Assembly: GCA_947631725.1 (NCBI GenBank) | Contig: CANRML010000001.1 | Location: 1-34,022, forward strand | Length of the DNA: 34,022 nt | Direction: 5' to 3' | Origin: an uncultured Clostridia bacterium | GTDB lineage: Bacteria > Bacillota > Clostridia > TANB77 > CAG-508 | Part shown: positions 1-8,876 of the stretch, one piece after another | Numbering within the stretch: the first letter of the stretch is position 1 | Layout of the letters: each line of letters starts with the position of its first letter | Translations under genes and position numbers: made by a program | The notes under the pieces: generated by a model | The model's input: only the letters and a program-made list of their open reading frames with translations | The model's database searches: none | Told to the model about the DNA's origin: nothing

Positions 1-57
1 GATGAGTTACAAACATTTATTACATCCAAAATATCGGAATCTACTCCCGTTATATAA
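1..57 (+). CDS. Possible 3' end of an unidentified gene
   Basis: Frame 1 is open from the window edge to a TAA at 55-57 and encodes a C-terminal tail ending SESTPVI. A terminator-like hairpin follows at 73-97, which supports a plus-strand gene ending here. Frame 2 is also open, to a TAA at 59-61, so the frame is not certain. The stretch is too short to assign a family. Confidence 0.3.
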   Translation, partial: DELQTFITSKISESTPVI

Positions 58-72
58 CTAATTTTTGGGGGT

Positions 73-97
73 AAGGGGGAACTATGCCCTTTTTTCT
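73..97 (+). terminator. Weak rho-independent terminator
   Basis: AAGGG at 73-77 pairs with CCCTT at 87-91 across a 9-nt loop and runs into a T-rich tract. It would end transcription of whatever plus-strand gene enters from the left edge. The stem is only 5 bp, so this is tentative. I see nothing else in 98-195. Confidence 0.35.
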
Positions 98-195
98 TAT
101 TTTGGTTTTATTTTTATAAATTTTTCTTTCAAACTAAAGTCCTCCTTCTGTTTAGTTGTAAATTTCTAGCATACGTATTATATATCATTTAACAT

Positions 196-236
196 AAAAA
201 GTCTAGCCTTTTTGCTTATATGACTAGACTTTTTTG
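196..236. terminator. Bidirectional rho-independent terminator
   Basis: AAAAAGTCTAG (196-206) is fully complementary to CTAGACTTTTT (224-234), with a 17-nt loop. Both strands end in a U-tract. On the minus strand it lies 20 bp past the stop of the CmpB-family gene and should end that transcript. Confidence 0.75.
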
Positions 237-256
237 ATTTGTATACTAATTATGTT

Positions 257-886
257 TTATACCTCTTTTTTATTTACATATACTTTATCCATTACTTCAT
301 CTGGATAATGGTTATCTATGAAAGTTTCTATTTTATTTCTAGGTGGAATTTGATTTTTTCTAGCATCTTGCCTCATACCAGCAACACAAGATATTACAAT
401 ATCAAATATCATAAATACAAGTAATCCATATGTAATAAATCTTGCAAATTTATTTTCTAGAAGAATATCCAATTTACTTATCCATGGAAAAACTAATTTC
501 AAATATATTACACTTATTGCTCCCCAAAAAAAGCAATATAGTAATGAGGTTCTTCCATTTATATCTAATATCATTGCAGAATAATCCCAAGAAATTGTTC
601 CAAAAATAGCTTCTTGTAAAAATGAAAAAATATATTCTAGAATTCCTCCTATAATCATACCAGTAAAAAATAATTTAATTGGATTTTTGACTTTACAAAT
701 TAATAAATAATATGCAACAGCACCAACTCCATAGACTTGTATAAATGGTCCATATATTAGTCCTTTTCTAAAAATTAACATTTTATCCATTAGCAGTCCA
801 TATACAATTTCTATAAAAAATCCAAAAATACTTCCAATGAAAAATATTAAAAATATTTTCAATATTTGACTTCTTAGCTCTTTCAT
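257..886 (-). CDS. CmpB-family putative ABC-transporter permease (PF06541-like)
   Basis: A 209-residue membrane protein with about five hydrophobic segments. The family-typical blocks are visible: GLIYGPFIQVYGVGA near residue 43, and TISWDYS followed by GRTSLLYCFFWG near residues 97-121. These match the Firmicutes family annotated as putative ABC-transporter type IV (CmpB), whose function is not established and which has no ATPase partner here. The basic C-terminal tail (from about residue 170) is probably cytoplasmic. The start follows a GGGGAAAAAT ribosome binding site. It is transcribed alone, divergently from the FAD oxidoreductase, and ends at the terminator at 196-236. Confidence 0.8.
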   Translation of the reverse strand: MKELRSQILKIFLIFFIGSIFGFFIEIVYGLLMDKMLIFRKGLIYGPFIQVYGVGAVAYYLLICKVKNPIKLFFTGMIIGGILEYIFSFLQEAIFGTISWDYSAMILDINGRTSLLYCFFWGAISVIYLKLVFPWISKLDILLENKFARFITYGLLVFMIFDIVISCVAGMRQDARKNQIPPRNKIETFIDNHYPDEVMDKVYVNKKEV

Positions 887-927
887 ATTTTTCCCCTTAA
901 TTTTTATATGTACTTATTATATATCAT

Positions 928-956
928 ATTATGAAAAATAGGAAGTATTTTGTAAA
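928..956 (-). promoter_or_regulatory. Candidate sigma-A promoter for the CmpB-family gene
   Basis: Read on the minus strand, TTTACA (951-956), a 17-bp spacer and CATAAT (928-933). A TATAAT-like alternative lies a little further downstream, so the exact -10 is uncertain. Confidence 0.4.
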
Positions 957-967
957 ATTTTTATTTC

Positions 968-996
968 TTGCACAATATATATAATTGTGCTAAAAT
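968..996 (+). promoter_or_regulatory. Sigma-A promoter for the FAD oxidoreductase
   Basis: TTGCAC (968-973), a 17-bp spacer, then TAAAAT (991-996) preceded by an extended TGC. The predicted transcript starts near 1003, only about 13 nt before the ATG at 1016. The upstream TTG that would give a longer reading frame is the -35 box itself, which rules it out as a start. Confidence 0.65.
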
Positions 997-1015
997 TTTT
1001 GTGAGGAGAAAATTT

Positions 1016-2617
1016 ATGTTACAAGTTACAATTAAAATTAGAAAAGATTTAACTGAAAATGAATTGAAGCAAGAAATTTGCGATAAATATAATATGATTA
1101 TTTCTGATATACAAGATTGGAAAATTATTAGAAAATCTATTGATGCACGTAATAAAGAAGATGTTCATTATGTGTATATTGTAAATATGGAAATTAAGCA
1201 AGAAAAAAAATATAGCAAAAAGAAAAATATTAAAGTTATAGAAAAAAAAGATATTCCTTCTTTAAAATTAAATATTTCACATAATAAAAGTACAAGACCA
1301 ATTATAGTAGGATGTGGTCCTGCTGGTCTTTTCTGTAGTTTAGCATTTATCGAAAATGGTATTTTACCTATTATTATTGAGCAAGGAAAACCTGTAGAAG
1401 AACGTCAAAAAGATATTTCTCAATTTACTAAATCAGGTATATTAAATCCACTTTCTAATATTCAATTTGGTGAAGGTGGTGCTGGTACTTTTTCTGATGG
1501 TAAATTGACTACAAATATCAATTCTCCTTTTTGTCAAACTGTGCTAAAAACTTTTGTTAAATTTGGGGCTCCAAAAGAAATCTTATATAATTCTAAGCCT
1601 CATATTGGAACAGATTATTTGATAACCATTTTAAAAAATATGAGAGAATATATTTTATCACATGGTGGAACTATTCTTTTTAATCATAAGTTTATTGATT
1701 TTAAGACTAATAATAATAGTCTTAAAAATGTTATTTATGAAAATGTTATTACAAAAGAAACTTTCGAGTTAAATACTGATACTCTTATATTAGCAATTGG
1801 TCATAGTAGTAGAGATACCTTTTATAAGCTACATGATAAAGGAATTTTTTTAGAGCCTAAGAATTTTTCTGTTGGACTACGAATTGAACATTTAAGAAAA
1901 GATATTGATACTGCACAATATGGCACTATCACAAAATTGCATCTACCACCTGCTGATTATAAACTAGCATATCATTTCCCTAATAGCAATCGCTCTTGCT
2001 ATACTTTTTGTATGTGTCCAGGTGGAACAGTAATAGCTTCTTCTAGTGAAAAAAATACCATTGTTACAAATGGTATGAGTACATTTTTACGAGATGGTAT
2101 AAACTCTAATAGTGCTATTTTAGTTAATGTCACACCTTCAGATTTTACATCTAATTCTCCTTTAGCTGGAATTGACTTTCAAAAAGATTTAGAATCAAAA
2201 GCATTTATCTTAGGTGGCTCTAATTATTATGCACCTGTCCAACGTGTAGAAGATTTTTTAAAAAATACTGCTTCTACATTTATTGGAAAAGTACAGCCAA
2301 GTTATAAACCAGGAATTACGCTTTGCAATCTTAATAATATTTTACCTGATTTTGTATCTGAAACATTAAAACAGGCGATTCCATATTTTGGAACAAAATT
2401 ATCAGGATTTGATAATCCTGATAGCATATTAACAGGTGTTGAAACAAGAAGTTCTTCTCCTGTCAAAATTATACGAAATGAACATTTTACAAGTAATATC
2501 AGAGGTATTTATCCTTGTGGAGAAGGTGCTGGTTATGCTGGTGGGATTATGACAGCAGCTATTGATGGGATAAAATGTGCTCTAGCTTCTCTATCAAATA
2601 TTCAACCTCTTTTATAG
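1016..2617 (+). CDS. FAD-dependent oxidoreductase (COG2509-like)
   Basis: A 533-residue flavoprotein. After an N-terminal segment of about 90 residues comes a Rossmann dinucleotide-binding loop VGCGPAGLF (about residues 97-105). The family block FGEGGAGTFSDGKL follows near residue 150, and the C-terminal FAD contact PCGEGAGYAGGI near residue 505. This arrangement fits the uncharacterised FAD-dependent dehydrogenases of COG2509; the substrate is unknown. The ATG at 1016 is chosen because AGGAG lies 7 nt upstream and a promoter immediately precedes it. Its last 59 bp overlap, tail to tail, the 3' end of the broken cysteine desulfurase on the other strand, with no terminator visible between them. 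Confidence 0.85.
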   Translation: MLQVTIKIRKDLTENELKQEICDKYNMIISDIQDWKIIRKSIDARNKEDVHYVYIVNMEIKQEKKYSKKKNIKVIEKKDIPSLKLNISHNKSTRPIIVGCGPAGLFCSLAFIENGILPIIIEQGKPVEERQKDISQFTKSGILNPLSNIQFGEGGAGTFSDGKLTTNINSPFCQTVLKTFVKFGAPKEILYNSKPHIGTDYLITILKNMREYILSHGGTILFNHKFIDFKTNNNSLKNVIYENVITKETFELNTDTLILAIGHSSRDTFYKLHDKGIFLEPKNFSVGLRIEHLRKDIDTAQYGTITKLHLPPADYKLAYHFPNSNRSCYTFCMCPGGTVIASSSEKNTIVTNGMSTFLRDGINSNSAILVNVTPSDFTSNSPLAGIDFQKDLESKAFILGGSNYYAPVQRVEDFLKNTASTFIGKVQPSYKPGITLCNLNNILPDFVSETLKQAIPYFGTKLSGFDNPDSILTGVETRSSSPVKIIRNEHFTSNIRGIYPCGEGAGYAGGIMTAAIDGIKCALASLSNIQPLL

Positions 2618-3703
2618 TATTAAAATCGCCAAAAGTAACTCTTAATGCTCCTGATGCTAATTCTGGAGGAATTCCAATTGCTGATAATACATGTGATGGA
2701 GCACTACTTCCTGAAGAACATGCAGAACCTCCTGATGCACAAATTCCTTCTGCATCTAATTTTAATAATAATTCTCCTGAGTCAATATTTGGAAAACAAA
2801 CATTGCAGTTTCCTGGTAATCTATTTTCTAAGCTTCCATTTATATGACACTCAGGAAATTTTTTTCTTATTTGTTCAAAAAAGAAATCTCTCATTTGTGT
2901 CAATTTTTTTGTATATGTTTCCATATCTTTTCTGGCTAACTCACAAGCTTTCCCTAATGCTACAATTTCAGCTACATTTTCTGTACCTGCTCTTTTGTCT
3001 TTTTCTTGATGTCCACCATCTAAAAATTTATATAATTCAATGCCTTCTTTTACATATAATGCTCCTATGCCTTTTGGCGCATATAGTTTATGTCCAGAAA
3101 GTGATAGCATATCTATTCCCATTTCTTTAACATTTATTGGAACATTTCCGAACAGCTTGAACTGCATCTGTATGAAATATAATATTTTTTAAATGTGCAA
3201 TTCCGTGCTATTCTTTTTATTGGCTGAATTGTTCCTATTTCATTATTTGCAAACATAATAGTTATAAGAAATGTTTTTTCAGATATACTATTTAATAAAT
3301 TTTCTATATTTACAAAGCCTTGCTCATCTACATCTAAATATGTGACATTAAATCCTTGTTTTTCTAAGCTATGGCAAGAGTTTAAAATTGCTGGGTGTTC
3401 AATACAAGATGTAATAATATGATTTTTTCCTGTATTTCTTTCTTTTTGTAAAAGAGCCATCCCTTTTAGTGCCATATTATCACTTTCAGATCCACAGCTT
3501 GTAAAGATTATCTCATTAGGCTTACAATTTAGCAATTTTGCTACTCTTTCTCTTGCTTCCTCAATTGCTCTTTTTGCTTTTCTACCTAATCCATATATTG
3601 AGGATGGATTTCCATATTCTAAACTTAGATATGGAAACATTTCTTCTAATACTGCTTCTTTTACTTTTGTTGTTGCACTATTATCAAAATATTTTATATT
3701 CAT
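2559..3703 (-). pseudogene. Cysteine desulfurase (NifS/IscS type), two frameshifts
   Basis: A PLP-dependent cysteine desulfurase mobilises sulfur from cysteine for Fe-S clusters or thiolated tRNA. Together the pieces cover a full-length protein of about 380 residues. The N-terminal piece holds FDNSATTKV and the helix SCGSESDNMA. The C-terminal piece holds the PLP-lysine block SLSGHKLYAPKG and the catalytic cysteine loop SGGSACSSGSS. The pieces are in different frames. Restoring the family consensus needs removal of one T at 3201/3202 and of the G at 3150; the intervening 51 nt then read IAHLKNIIFHTDAVQAV. Both insertions lie next to TTCCG on the plus strand. This is either recent inactivation or a sequencing or assembly error. 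It is the last gene of the operon that begins at 7676, and its start follows AAAGGAA. Confidence 0.85.
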
Positions 3704-3765
3704 ACTGCTATATTCCTTTCCAAGGCTTTAGTTTCTATATTGCCTTGTATATAATATATGCAGTT

Positions 3766-4608
3766 TTACTTTAAAATAGACTTTATTTTATCCATATTTT
3801 GCATAGCAGTTTTATATCCCAAGTTATAACAACTGTCTATTTTCTCTATATCTAGTAATCCTGTTTCTTCTGTGTCAACTGTTAAAATAAAATCACTATC
3901 CTTGATACCTTCTTTTGTAATTTTGCTTGCCATTATATCAATTGTACGCATAGAAATATCTAAAAAATTACTGTGTTCATCAATATAGTCCGCTTTGAAA
4001 TTAACACTAATTACTTTATCTGCCCCTTGTTTTTTTACTTCTCTAGCAGGTACATTATCTAAGATACCTCCATCTAAAAATTTATGTCCTTGAAAATCAC
4101 AAGGGCAAAAATATCCTGGTAAACTGCTACTTGCTCTAACTGCTTCACCTATTGAAATATCTGAAATATATTGTTGATTTTCATTTTTATTATTTGTAAA
4201 TATATATTCTTTTGCCTCATTTATATCTACTGTTGGTATAACAATTGGCATTTCAATATCTGAAATTTTTCTTATTCCCTTTTTTAATCCTATTTGGTTA
4301 TATGCTTCTTCAATGTTTTTCCCTGAGTTAAATCCACATACTTCTAATTTTTTGTTAGTTATGAAATTACTAATTGTATTGATAATTGGCATTGTGTCTA
4401 CACTTAGCATTTGTTTTGCATATCTCTTAAATAAAACATAAATATAATAAGGAGAAAAGCCCAGAGCATATAGTGTTGCCACCATACTCCCTGAACTTGT
4501 TCCTCCTATAATGTCGATTTTAATTTCATTTTCTTCTAGAGCTTTTAGCACTCCTACATGTGCAATTCCTCTAATTCCTCCACCTGCCAATGCAATTCCT
4601 ATTTTCAT
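3766..4608 (-). CDS. Patatin-like phospholipase (RssA/YlbK type)
   Basis: A 280-residue predicted lipid acyl hydrolase using a Ser-Asp dyad. The oxyanion-hole block ALAGGGIRGIAH is at residues 6-17. The nucleophile elbow GTSSG (serine 38) and the aspartate block LDGGILDNVP (near residue 180) are both intact. No signal peptide is seen, so it is probably cytoplasmic and may act at the membrane. A TTG 21 nt upstream would extend the frame, but AAAGGAAAG, which serves as the ribosome binding site, lies inside that extension, so the ATG at 4608 is preferred. It follows the WG-repeat gene by 31 bp and is cotranscribed with it. Confidence 0.88.
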   Translation of the reverse strand: MKIGIALAGGGIRGIAHVGVLKALEENEIKIDIIGGTSSGSMVATLYALGFSPYYIYVLFKRYAKQMLSVDTMPIINTISNFITNKKLEVCGFNSGKNIEEAYNQIGLKKGIRKISDIEMPIVIPTVDINEAKEYIFTNNKNENQQYISDISIGEAVRASSSLPGYFCPCDFQGHKFLDGGILDNVPAREVKKQGADKVISVNFKADYIDEHSNFLDISMRTIDIMASKITKEGIKDSDFILTVDTEETGLLDIEKIDSCYNLGYKTAMQNMDKIKSILK

Positions 4609-4639
4609 TATAATTTTCTTTCCTTTCAAATGTAAATGA

Positions 4640-6367
4640 TTATTTAGTATAATAAATCTTTCCAGAACTAAATTGCATTTTATGATATTCTCCTATAAAT
4701 TCTGGCTCTTGTGTTGAGGTAATATTACTTTTTTCTGGTTCAAGTAAAATTTCTCCGTCCTGATTAATTATTCCCCATTTTTCACCTTTCAAAACACCTG
4801 CAAATCCGTATTTGTTGAATTCTGTTACTTTGTCATAAGTTGCTTCTACTATCATATTTCCTGATTTATCCTCAAAGCCCCATTTTCCATCTTTCTCTGT
4901 AGCAAATAATTTATTATTTGAAAAAATTTCTTTGTTTGTTACTTCTTTTCCATCAAATGTTAAATATTTTGTTGTTGTTTCATTAGAAAGAATAATATAT
5001 TCGTCCTCTTCTAAAAGTTGGGCTTTTTCTAAACTTATAATATTTTGTATTTTATTATCTACTATTTCTAAATTATCTTCTATGTACATTTGAATTAGTT
5101 GTGTGTTTGGTATAACTTGAATTGAATTATATTTAAATTCTGTTTTTTGGTTGTCCTCTACATCAATTATTCCTAGGTTTTCTCCTTCTTTAGATGCTAT
5201 AAATAAATCATTTTCTAGATATGAAATATATCTATATTCATCTGTAATCGCCTCTTCATTTTTATATAATTGATATATTGTTTTTCCATCTACACTTTCA
5301 ATTCGTATTGTATATTCCTTTTTTTCTGGAATAGTAACAATAGTAGTGTCAGCAGACATATTTGTTAGATTTCCTTTTGCATCATAAACTTCTGATTTGC
5401 TTTCATCTTGTGCATATATATAGTTTCCTTTTACATCTATTTGCTCAAATTCACATTGTATTAATTGTTTTCCATCTAGGTCAATAACTCCATATTTTTT
5501 TCCTTGTTGCACTATGAAAATCTTATTGTTATTATCAAAACTTATAGACTGATATTCTGTTTTAATTAATTCTTTTTCATTTTTAAATACCCCATATCTT
5601 CCCTTTTCAGCTACTAATAAATATGCATTGTCTTTATCTCCTACATCTTGTATACGTTGCATATCATTGTATATAGGTTTTAATATTTCTTCGCCGTTAT
5701 GTGATACATATCCATAACGATATCCATTATCTGTTTTATTTGCTACAATATATCCATCATTATAATATCTGTATTCTTCTTCAAAAAATGTGTCTGCTGA
5801 TATTTGGTCATATAAATTTTCTATTAGTTCATATCCTTTTAAATTGATTATTCCATATTTTCCTTCTTTTTTTACTAATAGTTCTCCTTCTTTATATTGA
5901 AGTGTGTCAATTTCTTCATATATTGCTGGTGTTATTTCTTTTCCTTCTAAACTAATTATTCCATATTTTCCGTTTTTTTGATATTTCATAATTGATTTTT
6001 CATATAGTAAATCACTAGCTATATTTTTTAATTGCAATAATTGAATATTTTCATATCCTGAATAAAGTTGTTCCCCTTTATCATTATATACAAAGTTTTC
6101 ATCTCCTAGCCTGCATAAAAATACTGGTTTTGAAGGATTTGGTATATCTACTGCATCATATTTTTCTTGAATTAATGTATTACCTTGTGTGTCAATTATT
6201 CCATATTTTTGATTTTCTTCTAATTTTGATACAAAATATTTATATTCTGTAATTTTTTCTACCTCGTAATTTCTATCTTTTTTATTCTGTTGTTGGAAAA
6301 TAAAATATATTGCTATAGTTACAATTAATAAAATTATTATAATAATTGCTAGAATTTTTTTCTTCAT
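4640..6367 (-). CDS. Membrane-anchored WG-repeat protein
   Basis: A 575-residue protein with a short basic N-terminus and one transmembrane segment (residues 5-24). An extracytoplasmic region built mostly of WG (KWG) repeats follows. At least nine units can be read, each starting K/R-Y/W-G and ending near a hydrophobic-Y pair: KYGIID, KYGIIS, KYGIIN, RYGYVS, RYGVFK, KYGVID, NLGIID, KWGFED and KWGIIN. WG repeats form a beta-rich repeat fold, but their ligands are generally unknown. The middle (residues about 325-440) is more diverged. The start follows AAAGGGATGG. It lies 22 bp downstream of the CNNM/HlyC gene in the same operon. No enzyme domain is visible. Confidence 0.85.
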   Translation of the reverse strand: MKKKILAIIIIILLIVTIAIYFIFQQQNKKDRNYEVEKITEYKYFVSKLEENQKYGIIDTQGNTLIQEKYDAVDIPNPSKPVFLCRLGDENFVYNDKGEQLYSGYENIQLLQLKNIASDLLYEKSIMKYQKNGKYGIISLEGKEITPAIYEEIDTLQYKEGELLVKKEGKYGIINLKGYELIENLYDQISADTFFEEEYRYYNDGYIVANKTDNGYRYGYVSHNGEEILKPIYNDMQRIQDVGDKDNAYLLVAEKGRYGVFKNEKELIKTEYQSISFDNNNKIFIVQQGKKYGVIDLDGKQLIQCEFEQIDVKGNYIYAQDESKSEVYDAKGNLTNMSADTTIVTIPEKKEYTIRIESVDGKTIYQLYKNEEAITDEYRYISYLENDLFIASKEGENLGIIDVEDNQKTEFKYNSIQVIPNTQLIQMYIEDNLEIVDNKIQNIISLEKAQLLEEDEYIILSNETTTKYLTFDGKEVTNKEIFSNNKLFATEKDGKWGFEDKSGNMIVEATYDKVTEFNKYGFAGVLKGEKWGIINQDGEILLEPEKSNITSTQEPEFIGEYHKMQFSSGKIYYTK

Positions 6368-6389
6368 ATTTTTACCATCCCTTTCTATA

Positions 6390-7676
6390 TTATTGATGTT
6401 TATATGCTTTTATCTTTAAAATTCTATTATCTTCATATTCCTCGATTTTATATGTTACTTTTTTTGTTTCTATAATAGGGTTTTCTTCTTCTTTTGGAAT
6501 TCTATCTAATTCATCTTGTAAAAATCCTGATATTGTATCATAATCTCCTTCTGGGATTTCTGCATTTAGCAATTTATTTACATCATAAATTGTCATATTT
6601 CCTGATAAAATATATGTTGTTTCATCTATTTTTTCATATTCTATTTCCTCTTCATCATATTCGTCATAGATTTCTCCAACTAGCTCTTCTAAAATATCCT
6701 CCATTGTAATTAATCCTGCTGTACCTCCATATTCGTCTAAAATAATTGCCATTTGTGTCTTATGTTTTTGCATTTCGCGGAATAAATCATTTATCATTTT
6801 GGTTTGTGGTACAAAATATGGTTCATGTATAATATTTTTCATGCGGAAAGTCTTTTTACCTATATTCTTTAAAATATCTTTAATATATAATATTCCTTTT
6901 ATTTCATCAATTGTTTCATCATATACTGGAATTCTACTATATTTATAATCCTCTTTTGAAATTATTTGCATTAGTTCTTCTATATCTGTACTAATGTCTA
7001 CAGCAAATATGTCTTTGCGATGTGTCATGATTTCTGATACTGTAATATCATCAAATTCAAATACATTGTTAAGTAATTCTTTTTCTTCTTCTTCTATTGT
7101 TCCTTTTTCTTCACCTTGATCTATCATCATTTTTATTTCTTCTTCTGTAACTGTTTCTTCTTCATGCTCATCAACACCAAATAGCTTTGAAATTTTATTT
7201 GTAGTATAAGTTAAAAATCTAACAAAAGGAGATGTTATAATTGATAGTGCCCTTATTAGCCCTATTGTTGCAAATGAAATCTTCTCATAGTTTTTCATTG
7301 CTAAACGTTTTGGTACAAGTTCTCCAAAAACTAGTGTAAAAAATGATAATATAATTGTTATCAATATTATTGAAATTGTATTCCAAACTCCTATACTAAA
7401 AATTGGCATTATTTTATATAATACTGGTGCTAGTTCTGATGCAAAGGCATCTGATGCAAATGCACTTGATAAAAATCCAGCTAAAGTTATTCCTATTTGA
7501 ATTGTTGCTAAAAATCGACTTGGATTTTTTAGCATTTTTTCTATATGTTTTGCTTTTTTATTCCCTTCTTTTGCTAGTCTTTCAATTTTGGTATCATTTA
7601 AGGAAATAAATGCTATTTCACTTGCAGCAAAAAATGCATTTATTAAAATTAGTATAAGTAGTATTACAAATTCCAT
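6390..7676 (-). CDS. CNNM/HlyC-CorC family transporter (hemolysin family protein)
   Basis: 428 residues in the standard order. An N-terminal DUF21/CNNM membrane domain with about four segments (residues 1-190) includes the conserved start NAFFAASEIAFISL. A CBS-domain pair (about 205-325) contains ITVSEIMTHR and KTQMAIILDEYGG. A C-terminal CorC/HlyC domain (about 335-425) ends the protein. Relatives are linked to Mg2+ or Co2+ efflux and resistance; the hemolysin name is historical. Length is normal for the family. The start follows GAGGAG. It is the first gene of the operon that continues into the WG-repeat protein, the patatin and the cysteine desulfurase. Confidence 0.9.
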   Translation of the reverse strand: MEFVILLILILINAFFAASEIAFISLNDTKIERLAKEGNKKAKHIEKMLKNPSRFLATIQIGITLAGFLSSAFASDAFASELAPVLYKIMPIFSIGVWNTISIILITIILSFFTLVFGELVPKRLAMKNYEKISFATIGLIRALSIITSPFVRFLTYTTNKISKLFGVDEHEEETVTEEEIKMMIDQGEEKGTIEEEEKELLNNVFEFDDITVSEIMTHRKDIFAVDISTDIEELMQIISKEDYKYSRIPVYDETIDEIKGILYIKDILKNIGKKTFRMKNIIHEPYFVPQTKMINDLFREMQKHKTQMAIILDEYGGTAGLITMEDILEELVGEIYDEYDEEEIEYEKIDETTYILSGNMTIYDVNKLLNAEIPEGDYDTISGFLQDELDRIPKEEENPIIETKKVTYKIEEYEDNRILKIKAYKHQ

Positions 7677-7722
7677 TAAATTTTTCTCCTCGATTTATAT
7701 TATGTGTTTATTTCTTGGTTTT

Positions 7723-7751
7723 ATTATATATGTTTTCTCTTTTTTTTTCAA
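7723..7751 (-). promoter_or_regulatory. Sigma-A promoter of the CNNM-WG-patatin-desulfurase operon
   Basis: On the minus strand, TTGAAA (7746-7751), a 17-bp spacer and a perfect TATAAT (7723-7728). It lies between the terminator of the upstream surface-protein unit and the CNNM/HlyC start. Confidence 0.7.
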
Positions 7752-7776
7752 TATTTTTATATATTTTATATAAATA

Positions 7777-7813
7777 AAAGCAATTACTTTTGGCTATTTT
7801 GTAATTGCTTTTT
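7777..7813 (-). terminator. Terminator after the thioester surface protein
   Basis: AAAGCAATTAC and GTAATTGCTTT form an 11-bp stem (7777-7787 with 7801-7811) with A/T runs on both flanks. It starts 4 bp past the surface-protein stop, ruling out a longer C-terminal tail for that protein. Confidence 0.7.
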
Positions 7814-7816
7814 CAT

Positions 7817-8857
7817 TTACCTTCCTGTTATTGGCAGTTTTCTTACCTCTTTTTTTGGTTCTTCTTCAGGTATATTTTCGGGTTCTTCTTTAGGAATTTC
7901 TTCTTTTTCTTCTTTTATTTGATCATTTTTTTCTTCTTTTGGTTTTGGATAATTTTCTTCTATTGACACATTTACTACTTCCTCAGCTTTACCTGTCATC
8001 GCATATTTTTGATATAATGGATTATCTGGAATTCCTTCTATAATTGCTTTTGAGCATATTTGTGCATTTACATATATTTTTAAATTTAATTTTTTATTAG
8101 CAAATTCTTTTGGGATTAATATCTTAAATTTTTCATTTTCTTGAAATTTCACTTTTTCTACATTATTTTCATCTGTTTTTTTAAATATTCTATCCTCTTC
8201 ACCATCCATATATGGTATATATTCTATCATAGGGCTTTCTGATGTTACTTTATATGTTTTTGAAATATAGTTATTATCTATAGGATCTACTTCAAAGTCT
8301 TCTTGAAGTCCTTCAATTATAACTGTATTTTCTGGGCGCTTTTCAGTTGATACTTTTGCATTATAAACAATTTTTTTCAAAGCATTTAATGTTCTTTTTC
8401 CTGCCTCTCCAATAGCTCCAAAGTCTTCTATATTATATCCATATAAATAGCAATATATTGCTTGTTGAGTCGCCATATATGCCTCTTGTATCGTTTCACA
8501 TCCTAATTCTTCTTTTGTTTTATATGGAAATCCATTTACAATATATCTCCATAATTCTTCATCTTTTATATATCCTTTTTCTGTTATTCCATAAATTATT
8601 TTATCATTTACTCCTTGTTTTGTGATGTCAAGACAATAGGTAGGAAATCCATTTGATTTTGTAGCATAATATGCATAGTATGTTTCTACAGTTTCTCCTT
8701 TGTATGTTAGTAGTTCTCCACAGCTTCCCAGCCTATGTAATGGTATTTCTACATCTGGATAAAGTTTACAACTACTTGTTAATGTTAGCACATCAAACAT
8801 AAGTATTATCATAATTATTAATATTCTTTTCCCGTATTTTTTTAGTTTTTCTTTCAC
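7817..8857 (-). CDS. Thioester-domain (TQXA-like) surface protein ending in LPITG
   Basis: A 346-residue secreted protein with an N-terminal signal or anchor (residues 10-29). A thioester domain follows: Cys75 in PTYCLD and Gln131 in ATQQAIY match the cysteine and TQxA glutamine that form an internal thioester in Gram-positive adhesins. A beta-rich region (about 180-300) comes next, then a Glu/Pro/Lys-rich spacer (about 300-338) as used to cross a cell wall. The final residues are KLPITGR. The usual hydrophobic segment and charged tail after LPXTG are absent in every frame. The neighbouring class D sortase gene, 19 bp upstream, is the expected partner. How sortase would find a substrate without a membrane-retaining tail is unclear. 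Confidence 0.8.
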   Translation of the reverse strand: MKEKLKKYGKRILIIMIILMFDVLTLTSSCKLYPDVEIPLHRLGSCGELLTYKGETVETYYAYYATKSNGFPTYCLDITKQGVNDKIIYGITEKGYIKDEELWRYIVNGFPYKTKEELGCETIQEAYMATQQAIYCYLYGYNIEDFGAIGEAGKRTLNALKKIVYNAKVSTEKRPENTVIIEGLQEDFEVDPIDNNYISKTYKVTSESPMIEYIPYMDGEEDRIFKKTDENNVEKVKFQENEKFKILIPKEFANKKLNLKIYVNAQICSKAIIEGIPDNPLYQKYAMTGKAEEVVNVSIEENYPKPKEEKNDQIKEEKEEIPKEEPENIPEEEPKKEVRKLPITGR

Positions 8858-8876
8858 TTATATCTCCTTTCAATTT

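Noticed and set aside
2575..3130. Plus-strand reading frames opposite the cysteine desulfurase
   Set aside because: They are low-complexity Leu/Phe-rich antisense shadows of a recognisable gene and have no ribosome binding sites.
4609..4629. Seven extra N-terminal residues on the patatin, from a TTG
   Set aside because: The segment is the ribosome binding site for the ATG at 4608, directly followed by the conserved first strand.
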